10,039 bases of DNA, from positions 1 to 10,039 of the forward strand of contig JAFZMT010000059.1 in assembly GCA_017553245.1 (NCBI GenBank). The letters are read 5' to 3'. Positions within the stretch are counted from its first letter, which is position 1; each line of letters opens with the position of its first letter. Below, piece by piece: positions 1-6,162 of the stretch. The notes below the pieces were generated by a model that worked only from the letters and a program-made list of their open reading frames with translations, did no database searches and was not told the origin of the DNA. The stretch is from Methanomicrobium sp. (GTDB lineage Archaea; Halobacteriota; Methanomicrobia; Methanomicrobiales; Methanomicrobiaceae). Made by a program: the position numbers and the translations under genes.

Positions 1-1149
1 CTCGAGATTCCGACCAATCTCGAACAGCGCGAATGGGGATTCATCTTCTTCGATGCCGGCGACAAAAAAGGCATGAAGAGGCATACCTCTTTTTCCACGA
101 AGGATGAGGTCTCAAATTACATAAGAAGCATGAATCCGCGGCATGTCTACTATTCCACGGCATACTATTCTCTACCGTCGGCGGGAACCATGCAGGAGAA
201 GGGCTGGCTGGGCGCCGAACTCATCTTCGACCTCGACGCCGACCACATTGTCCGCACCGCCTACGATGAGATGCTTCGGCGCGTCAAGGAAGAGACCTTC
301 AAGATTATCGATATGCTGACCTGCGAACTCGGATTCACGCAGGACGACATTCACCTTGTTTTCTCCGGCGGCAGAGGCTACCACGTCCATATCGAGATGC
401 CGGAAGTCAGGGGCTGGGGTAGCAGCGAGCGCCGCGAACTTGTGGATTACGTCTGCGGCATCGGTCTTGACCCCGAGATTATGCTCACGGGCAGAGGAGG
501 TACGGATAAAGGTAAAGGCGCAGGTCACGCAGGACGCATAAACGCCGCAAACAGTCCGACGCCCGCAAACGTCCACAGCTGGCATTACAGATACAGGCTC
601 GCCCTGCTTGAGTATCTGACGGCACTTAAGCACATGAAAGAGGAGGACGCCGTCGATAAGCTTGCGGCAATAAAGGGAATCAGCAAGGATTCCGCAAAGG
701 AATTCGTGGAAAAGTCCCTGACGCCGACGATAACCAAACTCAAAAAGCCGGAGAGCACGATTATTTTAAGCAAGTCCAACCGCGTCTTAAAGACCATCCT
801 CACAGCCGACGACTCGGATTTCCCGACGGTCCTGCGCGGGAAGGCGGCGCTTACCGACGAGCCCGTGACAACGGACGTAAAGCGCCTCATAAGAGCGCCC
901 GGGTCGCTTCACGGCGGCAGCGGGTTCAAGGTGGTCAGCGTCGATGTAAAAGCGCTTGACAAATTCGATCCGCTCATCGACCCCGTCTGCTTCGGAACAA
1001 AAGAGACGAAGATCGACCTCATGTTCCCGCTTAAGATGCCGCTCCTCGGAAATAACTATTCACTTGTAAAGGGAATTAATACTGTACCCGAAGCGATGGC
1101 GATATTCCTCTGCGCCCGCGGCATTGCGGAGTATGTCGGCGGAAAATAA
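1..1149 (+). CDS. priS: DNA primase, catalytic small subunit PriS (5' end cut by the window)
   Basis: Catalytic subunit of the archaeal-eukaryotic primase, which makes primers at the replication fork together with PriL. The frame is open from base 1, and codons 1-24 (ending FIFFDAGDKKG) match the conserved REWGF region of archaeal PriS. The ATG at 73 is therefore internal, and probably only some 20 residues are missing upstream. Numbering from base 1, the metal-binding acidic motif FDLDAD has D77 and D79. The SGGRGYH nucleotide-binding motif is at 122-128. The third catalytic Asp is probably D292, just before RLIRAPGSLHG at 295-305. There are 382 residues in the window, in line with a family length near 400. 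A GINS gene follows 95 bp downstream, a known archaeal pairing of replication genes. The 95-bp gap holds no clear terminator or promoter, so co-transcription is plausible. Identification is firm; only the start is unknown. Confidence 0.96.
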   Translation, partial: LEIPTNLEQREWGFIFFDAGDKKGMKRHTSFSTKDEVSNYIRSMNPRHVYYSTAYYSLPSAGTMQEKGWLGAELIFDLDADHIVRTAYDEMLRRVKEETFKIIDMLTCELGFTQDDIHLVFSGGRGYHVHIEMPEVRGWGSSERRELVDYVCGIGLDPEIMLTGRGGTDKGKGAGHAGRINAANSPTPANVHSWHYRYRLALLEYLTALKHMKEEDAVDKLAAIKGISKDSAKEFVEKSLTPTITKLKKPESTIILSKSNRVLKTILTADDSDFPTVLRGKAALTDEPVTTDVKRLIRAPGSLHGGSGFKVVSVDVKALDKFDPLIDPVCFGTKETKIDLMFPLKMPLLGNNYSLVKGINTVPEAMAIFLCARGIAEYVGGK

Positions 1150-1232
1150 GAAAAAACGGGTTTACGGGCATTCCGAGAGGACGGCACAGGACAAAATAAC
1201 GGACAATAAACGATAACGGGCAATAGGATGAC

Positions 1233-1238
1233 GGAGGT
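1233..1238 (+). promoter_or_regulatory. Shine-Dalgarno site of the GINS gene
   Basis: GGAGGT ends 6 nt before the ATG at 1245. It is one of the best ribosome binding sites in the window and fixes the GINS start. It rules out the out-of-frame ATG at 1228. Confidence 0.8.
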
Positions 1239-1244
1239 AAACGG

Positions 1245-2360
1245 ATGGACTTTGACTATTTGAGACTCATCTCGCTGGATGAGCGCGACAACGGCAAACT
1301 TACCCCCATTTCATCCGACACTTTTGACATGGCGCGTGAATACATCGCCGAACTCTGCGAGGAAGCCAAGTCCGGCGACAATTTCATGACGAAACGCGGG
1401 ACCGAACTTATCGAGGAGATTGAAAGTGTCCAGTCCGTTCTTCAGAGCATCATAGACCTGCGTGTCAAGAAGATTATCCAGCTTGCCGAAGATCTCTCAA
1501 AGACGGGCAGGAGCGACAAAGAGCAGATTAAACGCATGACGCCTGCCGAGAAGCAGATGTATGACGAGATTCTTGCGGCAATATCGCGATGCAGGGATGC
1601 CCTTAACGCCGCAATCCCCGCAGGCAGAACGGCGGGCGGCGCAGATACCGAACGAACATCGCCGCAGGAGACGCAGTCCGCATATGCGCCAGCTTCAAGC
1701 GCATCGGGCAATGTCCAAAGCACTGCCGCAAATGCCCAAAACGCCGCAACCGCTTCAAATGCTTCAAACGCCTCCGACAGTGCCGTAAGCAGTGACGCGG
1801 AGAGTTCGACTGAGAATACAGGCGCGGCAGCAACGGCAAATGCGGCATATGCGGCAACCGTTCCAAACGCCGCAAACACGGCAACAGGCGCGCAGGTACC
1901 GACGGGCGGGTCTGCCGCCTATGCCGGAGACCGCGGCGCAGATAACGCAGGGGCATCTGAGGGCGCAAACTTTGCCGATCCGCTCGACGGCGAAGATGCT
2001 GATGTCTGGGACGATGCCGATTTCCGCGACTTTGCGGCGCAGGGCACACAGGGCGCAGGGGCATCGCGGACAGGACCCGGCGCTGCATCCGGTGGCGCAT
2101 CCGCTGCCGCGACCTCTCCGGCAACACCTGCGGGAACTTCCGTGACGGCGGAGGCGACAAACGACACGTCCGCTACGGGTGCGGAGAGCACGCCGATTGA
2201 GTATGAACTGCTCTGCGTTAAGAGAGATATAGACTCTTTTATGGGAATCGACAACAAAATCTATACCATATCCGCGGGTGACATCCTTATGCTCCCCGCC
2301 GATAATGCGAGAGTCCTTCGGGATCGTAACATAGCATTAAATATCAAGGTCAGCAAATAA
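1245..2360 (+). CDS. gins51: Archaeal GINS51 (Sld5/Psf1-type) with giant low-complexity linker
   Basis: Component of the archaeal CMG-like replisome; GINS links the MCM helicase and the GAN/Cdc45 nuclease. Residues 1-122 are a helical A domain (e.g. ELIEEIESVQSVLQSIIDLRVKK). Residues 317-371 are the small beta-rich B domain, with FMGIDNKIYTISAGDILMLP followed by DNARVLRDRNIALNIK, typical of GINS51 C-termini. The A-then-B order marks the Sld5/Psf1 class rather than GINS23. Between them lie about 190 residues dominated by Ala, Ser, Thr, Gly and Asn, with no lysine between K103 and K326. An acidic aromatic island sits inside at about 245-264 (DPLDGEDADVWDDADFRDF). Compact archaeal GINS51 proteins are roughly half this length. 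The linker DNA is full of degenerate GCA/AAT-type codon repeats, which also create long antisense open frames. It sits beside priS, which supports the role. Family assignment rests on the two end domains; the linker's function is unknown. Confidence 0.88.
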   Translation: MDFDYLRLISLDERDNGKLTPISSDTFDMAREYIAELCEEAKSGDNFMTKRGTELIEEIESVQSVLQSIIDLRVKKIIQLAEDLSKTGRSDKEQIKRMTPAEKQMYDEILAAISRCRDALNAAIPAGRTAGGADTERTSPQETQSAYAPASSASGNVQSTAANAQNAATASNASNASDSAVSSDAESSTENTGAAATANAAYAATVPNAANTATGAQVPTGGSAAYAGDRGADNAGASEGANFADPLDGEDADVWDDADFRDFAAQGTQGAGASRTGPGAASGGASAAATSPATPAGTSVTAEATNDTSATGAESTPIEYELLCVKRDIDSFMGIDNKIYTISAGDILMLPADNARVLRDRNIALNIKVSK

Positions 2361-2365
2361 ATATG
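2354..2365 (+). promoter_or_regulatory. Candidate TATA-box promoter of the L44e operon
   Basis: The A/T-rich AAATAAATATG overlaps the GINS stop codon (2358-2360). Archaeal transcription starts about 25 nt after the TATA centre, which would place it near 2385, exactly where two stem-loops begin. This is inference from spacing; no clear BRE was recognised. Confidence 0.4.
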
Positions 2366-2384
2366 AGATTTATTGTGAAGACTC

Positions 2385-2407
2385 ATGCCCGAGACATTGA
2401 CGGGCAT
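2385..2407 (+). promoter_or_regulatory. Stem-loop 1 in the rpl44e leader
   Basis: ATGCCCG (2385-2391) pairs perfectly with CGGGCAT (2401-2407) around a 9-nt loop. No T-run follows, so it does not look like a simple terminator of the GINS gene. It lies at the predicted start of the L44e transcript. Confidence 0.5.
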
Positions 2408-2415
2408 AAGGCTTG

Positions 2416-2441
2416 ATGACACTGCAAAAGTGCGGTGTCAT
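2416..2441 (+). promoter_or_regulatory. Stem-loop 2 in the rpl44e leader
   Basis: Positions 2416-2426 pair with 2431-2441: 11 consecutive pairs, one of them G-U, closing an AAAG tetraloop. It begins 8 nt after stem-loop 1 and ends 12 nt before the purine-rich ribosome binding region GAAAGGGG (2453-2460), which stays unpaired. Either a leader element of the ribosomal protein operon or a processing signal is possible; the role is inferred. Confidence 0.55.
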
Positions 2442-2471
2442 ATCCAAAATCTGAAAGGGGCTACACGTTTT

Positions 2472-2750
2472 ATGAAGATGCCAACAAAGTTCAAGACATA
2501 CTGTCCATACTGCAGAAAGCACGAGATACACGAAGTTGAGAAAGTCAAAAAGGGTCGCGACCTTCACCTCCACTGGATCGACCGCCAGAAGGCACGCAGA
2601 AGCAAGGTCGGAAACATGGGTAAATTCTCAAAGGTGCCGGGCGGAGACAAGCCGACCAAGAGAATCAACGTCAGATACCGCTGCACGGCATGCGGAAAAG
2701 CACACCTCAGAAGCGGCGTCAAAGCCGGTAAATTTGAGCTTACGGAGTGA
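2472..2750 (+). CDS. rpl44e: 50S ribosomal protein L44e
   Basis: Zinc-binding protein of the archaeal large ribosomal subunit, located near the E site in the family. The 92-residue product starts [14 protein letters not shown], as L44e proteins do. Its zinc ligands are C11/C14 and C71/C74 (RCTACGKAH). It is strongly basic, with the conserved block [10 protein letters not shown] and a C-terminal GKFELTE. A longer in-frame start at 2385 would add 29 residues unlike the family, and it falls inside stem-loop 1, so I reject it. GAAAGGGG at 2453-2460 lies 11 nt before the chosen ATG; a second ATG at 2478 is possible but further from it. It is the first gene of the translation cluster; rps27e starts 5 nt after its stop. 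Confidence 0.95.
   Translation: MKMPTKFKTYCPYCRKHEIHEVEKVKKGRDLHLHWIDRQKARRSKVGNMGKFSKVPGGDKPTKRINVRYRCTACGKAHLRSGVKAGKFELTE
2744..2747 (+). promoter_or_regulatory. Ribosome binding site deciding the S27e start
   Basis: GGAG at 2744-2747, within the end of rpl44e, lies 8 nt before the ATG at 2756. It supports that ATG over the in-frame GTG at 2747, which would overlap the site itself and add three residues absent from the family. Confidence 0.65.
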
Positions 2751-2755
2751 TTTCA

Positions 2756-2944
2756 ATGGTAAGAGTAAACAGAGAGAACAGATCGAAATTCTACACGGTA
2801 AAATGCCCGGACTGCGAGCATGAACAGAAGATCTTCCAGAAGGCAAGCACGACTGTACAGTGCCTTGTCTGCGGAAAAGTTCTTGCCGTCCCCAAAGGCG
2901 GAAACGCAGAGATTAAAGCAGAAATCATTGCTCAGAACGAGTAA
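2756..2944 (+). CDS. rps27e: 30S ribosomal protein S27e
   Basis: Small zinc-ribbon protein of the archaeal small ribosomal subunit, 62 residues, the usual length. It has the pattern SKFYTVKCPDC, then ASTTVQCLVCGK, with ligands C17, C20, C36 and C39. The typical basic N-terminus and the VPKGGNAEIKAEI tail follow. It sits 5 nt downstream of L44e and 18 nt upstream of aIF2-alpha, in the order widely conserved in archaea, so co-transcription and translational coupling with L44e are likely. Confidence 0.95.
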   Translation: MVRVNRENRSKFYTVKCPDCEHEQKIFQKASTTVQCLVCGKVLAVPKGGNAEIKAEIIAQNE

Positions 2945-2962
2945 ATAAGATAAACAACTACA

Positions 2963-3748
2963 ATGCCGGAAAGAGAATGGCCGGAAGTAGGCGAACTGGT
3001 AGTATGCACGGTCACCGAGGTCAGGGACTTTACTGCCGTCGTCTCGCTGGACGAATATAACGGGCACGAAGGTCTTATTCCGATTGCCGAGATCGCGCGC
3101 GGGTGGATCAAGCATATCCGCGACTATGTACGCGAAGGTCAGAAGGTTGTCTGTAAGGTATTAAACGTCAACCAGAGCCGCGGGCATATCGATCTCTCAC
3201 TCAAGGATGTCAATGAGCACCAGCACAAAGACAAGATTCACGAGTGGAAGAACGCGCAGAAGGCACAGAAGTGGATCGGTTTCGTATCGGAACAGTCCGG
3301 CTGTTCGGCGGAAGAGCTTACCAAGAAGTTATACAAGGAATACGGCGATTTATACGCCGCCTTCGAGGACGCCATCGTCGATGAGGAAGCCACTCTCAAG
3401 AAACTCGGTCTGGATAAAAAGGTTGCAAAGGCGCTGGTAAACGTCGCATCCGAGAATGTGAAACTCCCCAAGGTTACCATCTCGGGAACGCTCATTCTGA
3501 CATCCAACAAGCCCGACGGCGTTAATATCATCAGAAGAGCGCTCAGAAGCGCACAGCCTTCAATCGACGATGTCGAGATTGAACTGGTCTATGTCGGCGC
3601 TCCCGAATACCGCATCAAAGTCACGGCGCCCGACTACAAGTCAGCGGAAAAGGCGATTAACAAAGCCGCAAATGCCGCAATCGGCGTCGTGGAGCGTGCC
3701 GAAGGTAAAGGCAGTTTCATAAGAAAGCAGCGTGCCGGCGCAAAATAA
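2963..3748 (+). CDS. eif2a: Translation initiation factor aIF2 subunit alpha
   Basis: Alpha subunit of the heterotrimeric factor that brings Met-tRNAi to the ribosome. The 261 residues form an S1 (OB-fold) domain at about 8-82, with EGLIPIAEIARGWIKHIRD and later GHIDLSLKDV. A helical domain follows at about 88-165, then a C-terminal alpha/beta domain at about 166-250 that in the family binds the gamma subunit (LPKVTISGTLILTS). The loop equivalent to human Ser48/Ser51 reads IAEIAR here, so both positions are alanine (A42, A45). No good Shine-Dalgarno precedes the ATG; the 18-nt gap after rps27e is A-rich, so translation may depend on coupling. It lies in the conserved L44e-S27e-aIF2a-Nop10 cluster. 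Confidence 0.96.
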   Translation: MPEREWPEVGELVVCTVTEVRDFTAVVSLDEYNGHEGLIPIAEIARGWIKHIRDYVREGQKVVCKVLNVNQSRGHIDLSLKDVNEHQHKDKIHEWKNAQKAQKWIGFVSEQSGCSAEELTKKLYKEYGDLYAAFEDAIVDEEATLKKLGLDKKVAKALVNVASENVKLPKVTISGTLILTSNKPDGVNIIRRALRSAQPSIDDVEIELVYVGAPEYRIKVTAPDYKSAEKAINKAANAAIGVVERAEGKGSFIRKQRAGAK

Positions 3749-3819
3749 ACCCGTTGCTGACGCGGCTGAGGCGAGCAGGCGCCCAAACATGCAGTAACCT
3801 GCAATACAGACACATTTTT

Positions 3820-4002
3820 ATGAGCCGAAAAATCAGATGCTGTCCCAAAGACGGCAGATATACTCTTTCTTTGACATGTCCGATATGTGCGGAGCCTACC
3901 GTCATTGCGCATCCGCCGCGCTATTCGCCGCAGGACAGATACGGCGAACTTCGCCGAAAGGTCAAACTTTCAAATGCTGAATCTTTAAAGTCAAACCTTT
4001 AA
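3820..4002 (+). CDS. nop10: H/ACA ribonucleoprotein protein Nop10
   Basis: Small subunit of the archaeal H/ACA guide-RNA pseudouridine synthase, which bridges Cbf5 and the guide RNA. The 60-residue product starts MSRKIRCCPKDGRYTL, then TCPICAEP, then AHPPRYSPQDRYGELRRK, the characteristic Nop10 core. The upstream in-frame ATG at 3754 would add 22 residues unlike the family and is rejected. No Shine-Dalgarno is visible. Family members often have CPxC-GRYTL; here the second cysteine position is Asp (D11) with an extra Cys at 7, so the first half of the zinc knuckle is altered while C23 and C26 remain. The tail after about residue 50 (SNAESLKSNL) lies in a tandem DNA repeat that runs past the stop. 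It follows aIF2-alpha by 71 bp. Confidence 0.93.
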   Translation: MSRKIRCCPKDGRYTLSLTCPICAEPTVIAHPPRYSPQDRYGELRRKVKLSNAESLKSNL

Positions 4003-4014
4003 ATGATAAATCTT
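3961..4014 (+). repeat. Imperfect tandem duplication across the nop10 stop codon
   Basis: A 25-nt unit at 3961-3985 recurs at 3990-4014 with 21 of 25 bases identical (period 29), beginning GTCAAAC and ending AATCTT. The first copy encodes most of the Nop10 tail and the second contains the stop codon. TTCGGATG then appears at 4013-4020 and again at 4039-4046. Confidence 0.6.
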
Positions 4015-4065
4015 CGGATGTCTGACCTCCGTTTGACCTTCGGATGATCGGATTTCGGCAGATAA

Positions 4066-4104
4066 CCGATACGGATCCGATACTAATCCGATACGGATCT
4101 GATA
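4066..4104 (+). repeat. Direct repeats with inner dyads between nop10 and the PAC2 gene
   Basis: The 17-nt unit CCGATACGGATCCGATA (4066-4082) recurs at 4088-4104 with one change (period 22). Around the second copy, ATCCG-ATA-CGGAT (4086-4098) is an inverted repeat, and CGGATCCG (4072-4079) is a perfect palindrome. ATCGGAT at 4047-4053 can also pair with ATCCGAT at 4075-4081 or 4086-4092. A 9-nt repeat ACCGACTCT follows at 4136-4144 and 4146-4154. The whole gap of about 207 bp has no gene; this could be a tandem regulator site or a local expansion. Confidence 0.6.
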
Positions 4105-4169
4105 GGATAAACCGTGCAGTGCCGACCGTCACGGAACCGACTCTGACCGACTCTATTATTTCATAGCAT

Positions 4170-4201
4170 TTTCATATAATTTCAGAGATATTCTTAAGGG
4201 G
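4170..4201 (+). promoter_or_regulatory. Candidate promoter and Shine-Dalgarno of the PAC2-EndoQ pair
   Basis: TTTCATATAAT (4170-4180) is TATA-like, and AAGGGG (4196-4201) ends 8 nt before the ATG at 4210. With typical archaeal spacing, transcription would start near 4200, giving a short leader that might only just include the ribosome binding site. The Shine-Dalgarno is better supported than the TATA box. Confidence 0.45.
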
Positions 4202-4209
4202 TTTTTCAT

Positions 4210-4965
4210 ATGCACGACATTTATATCGATTATTTTGAGTCAGCGGAGGACTGTCCCTGCGACATTCTGATTGAGGGACTCCCGGGAGTAGGTCTGGTCG
4301 GAAAGCTTGCCGCCGAACATATGATTGAGGAACTCGGCGCCGAGAAGATTGCGGTGATAAACTCGATTTATTTCCCGCCGCAGGTCATTCTTGAGGACTG
4401 CGGGGTGGCGCGCCTTCCCAACAACGAGATATACAGATACGAGGACAAAAAGAAGGGACTGCGTGTCATGTTCCTCGTCGGCGACTTCCAGAGCGCGACT
4501 CCCGAAGGTCACTATGCCCTTACGGACGCGTATCTCAATATCGCCAAAGAATACGGCGTCAAAAGGATTTACACGCTCGGCGGTTACGGCGTAGGTCACC
4601 TCACGGACAAGGTGCGGGTAATTGCGGCTGTAAACGACGAAAAACTAAAAACCGAAGTCGAGAAGGCGGGCGCCGAGTTCACGGAGAGCGAGCCGGGCGG
4701 AGGTATCATCGGTGCCGCGGGTCTGCTTCTCGGCATGGGAAAACGCCTCGATATGGAGGGTATCTGTATCATGGGCGAAACATCGGGATACCTCGTCGAT
4801 CCTCGCAGTGCCACATCGGTGCTTGCCGTTCTCTCAAAGCTGACAGGCTTGAGGGTCGATACCAAGAAACTTCAGAAACGTGCCGTCGAGATGGAAGCCT
4901 TCGTCGATAAGGTGAAGGGTGCCGCAAAGACCACATCCGATGAGGAATTGAACTACATAGGATAA
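4210..4965 (+). CDS. PAC2-family proteasome assembly chaperone homologue
   Basis: Homologue of archaeal PbaA/PbaB-like PAC2 proteins, related to eukaryotic proteasome assembly chaperones PAC1/PAC2. The precise role of PAC2-family members in methanogens is less certain than the family name. The 251 residues contain the family start motif EGLPGVGLVGK (22-32), the FPPQVILEDCG stretch (55-65), a Gly-rich turn TLGGYGVGH (122-130) and GGGIIGAAGLLLGMG (163-177). It ends ELNYIG, close to but not an exact C-terminal HbYX proteasome-docking motif. It is cytosolic, with no signal peptide or membrane segment. In many archaea a PAC2 gene follows nop10, as here, though a repeat-rich gap separates them and it may have its own promoter. 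The next gene starts 1 nt after its stop. Confidence 0.88.
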   Translation: MHDIYIDYFESAEDCPCDILIEGLPGVGLVGKLAAEHMIEELGAEKIAVINSIYFPPQVILEDCGVARLPNNEIYRYEDKKKGLRVMFLVGDFQSATPEGHYALTDAYLNIAKEYGVKRIYTLGGYGVGHLTDKVRVIAAVNDEKLKTEVEKAGAEFTESEPGGGIIGAAGLLLGMGKRLDMEGICIMGETSGYLVDPRSATSVLAVLSKLTGLRVDTKKLQKRAVEMEAFVDKVKGAAKTTSDEELNYIG

Positions 4966-4966
4966 C

Positions 4967-6106
4967 ATGATCCTGACCGCGGATTTCCATATTCATTCGC
5001 CGTTTTCGATGGCGGCGTCAAAGAACACAACCCCCGCAATGCTTACGGCGGCGTGCAGGGTAAAAGGTCTGGATATTTTAGGCTCGGGGGATGCTTTTCA
5101 GCCGCAATGGCGAAAGGCATGGACGGATTTTGGCAAAAATGCCGACGATGCCGACGGGGTAACCGTTCTGCCGACCTCCGAGGTCGACGGCAAAGGAAAG
5201 GTGCACCACCTCATCCTTATGACCGATTTTTCGCAGGCGGAGGAGATTGCCGACCGTCTGCGCCCTTACAGCTCAAATATCGACAAAGGCGGTCGCCCGA
5301 ACGTCTCGCTTTCGGGTGAGGCGATACTCAAAATCGTCCATGACTGCGGGGCATACTGCGGTCCCGCACACGCTTTCACCCCGTGGACGGGCATGTACGG
5401 GCGTGTCGGGTCACTCCGCGACTGCTACGGCGATGAAAAACCCGATTTTCTTGAACTCGGTCTCTCCGCGGATACGTCCTACGGCGAGAACATCCCGGAA
5501 CTCGGCGGACTGCCGTTTCTGTCAAACTCCGATGCGCACAGCGCTCAGCTGCATAAACTCGGTCGCGAATTCAATAAGATTGATACGGATTCGCGAAAAC
5601 CGCAGGATATCATAAATGCCGTCCTTGAAAACAGGATTGTACTCAACGCAGGTCTCTTCCCCGAGGAAGGGAAATACAATCGCACGGCATGCACGAAATG
5701 CTACCGGCAGTTCTCGGTCTCCGAGGCTGAAGAGTGCGGCGGAAAGTGCGAATGCGGCGGCAAAATAAAGATCGGCGTCCGCGACCGCGCCATCTCAAAA
5801 AGCGTTCCCATGGAATCTTTCGACGCCAAAAGACTCAGCCGCCCGCCGTATCTGCACATAATTCCGCTTGCCGAGATTGTCACGGGAGTTCTCAAAGCCG
5901 CATCGCCCAATACAAAGCAGTGCAAAACTCTCTGGTCGGCACTCGTATCGGAATTCGGAACGGAGATTGCCGTGCTTACCGAAGTTCCGACCGTGAGGAT
6001 AGCGGAGATAAACGCACCCGTTGCCGACGCCGTCAAAAAATTCCGCGAAGGAAAGATTATACTTCACCCGGGCGGCGGCGGAAAATACGGCACCTTCGAG
6101 ATCTGA
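4967..6106 (+). CDS. endoQ: Endonuclease Q-like PHP-domain protein
   Basis: Matches the EndoQ family (PHP superfamily nucleases, older label TIGR00375), which nick DNA 5' of deaminated bases such as hypoxanthine and uracil and of abasic sites. The 379 residues begin with a PHP domain (about 1-235). Likely metal ligands are D6, H8 and H10 in ADFHIHSPFS, D42 in GSGDAF, E72 in TSEVDG, H80/H81, H135 in GPAHAF, and D189/H191 in SNSDAHS. A zinc-finger insert follows, with C242/C245 and C257, C261, C263. The second pair is C-x-C rather than the usual C-x2-C. The C-terminal part has PPYLHIIPLAEIV (293-305) and a Gly-rich HPGGGGKYG near the end. The ATG lies 1 nt after the PAC2 stop with no Shine-Dalgarno nearby, so translational coupling is likely. 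It is somewhat shorter than thermococcal EndoQ. Activity in this organism is inferred. Confidence 0.85.
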   Translation: MILTADFHIHSPFSMAASKNTTPAMLTAACRVKGLDILGSGDAFQPQWRKAWTDFGKNADDADGVTVLPTSEVDGKGKVHHLILMTDFSQAEEIADRLRPYSSNIDKGGRPNVSLSGEAILKIVHDCGAYCGPAHAFTPWTGMYGRVGSLRDCYGDEKPDFLELGLSADTSYGENIPELGGLPFLSNSDAHSAQLHKLGREFNKIDTDSRKPQDIINAVLENRIVLNAGLFPEEGKYNRTACTKCYRQFSVSEAEECGGKCECGGKIKIGVRDRAISKSVPMESFDAKRLSRPPYLHIIPLAEIVTGVLKAASPNTKQCKTLWSALVSEFGTEIAVLTEVPTVRIAEINAPVADAVKKFREGKIILHPGGGGKYGTFEI

Positions 6107-6111
6107 AGATA

Positions 6112-6147
6112 ACAGGCAGAATCCGACCTGTCAAAACCCCTCTTTTT
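6112..6147 (+). terminator. Probable terminator after the EndoQ gene
   Basis: ACAGG (6112-6116) pairs with CCTGT (6127-6131), followed by a pyrimidine-rich stretch ending in TTTTT (6143-6147). The stem is only 5 bp. Archaeal termination relies mostly on the T-run, so this is a moderate call. Confidence 0.4.
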
Positions 6148-6162
6148 CGCATGCGCAAACGG

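Noticed and set aside
172..633. 153-residue open frame on the minus strand opposite priS
   Set aside because: It is the antisense shadow of a clearly conserved primase frame and shows no recognisable domain.
1603..2160. 185-residue Arg/Pro/Leu-rich open frame on the minus strand opposite the GINS linker, plus plus-strand +1 frames at 1561-1788 and 1792-2145
   Set aside because: Repetitive GC-rich codons of the linker leave several frames open; the composition is artefactual.
2413..2454. C/D box guide RNA (TTGATGA ... CTGA) before rpl44e
   Set aside because: The C box deviates from RUGAUGA, no C'/D' pair is evident, and the interval is taken up by the 11-pair stem-loop.
2385..2471. Longer L44e start at 2385
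   Set aside because: It adds 29 residues not found in L44e and starts inside a stem-loop; the ATG at 2472 matches the family N-terminus.
3754..3819. Longer Nop10 start at 3754
   Set aside because: The 22 extra residues are unlike Nop10, which begins close to the conserved IRxCP segment.
4003..4209. tRNA, CRISPR or IS remnant in the nop10-PAC2 gap
   Set aside because: No cloverleaf or GGTTCGAATCC-like T arm; the repeats are too short and irregular for CRISPR; no transposase trace or flanking target duplication.
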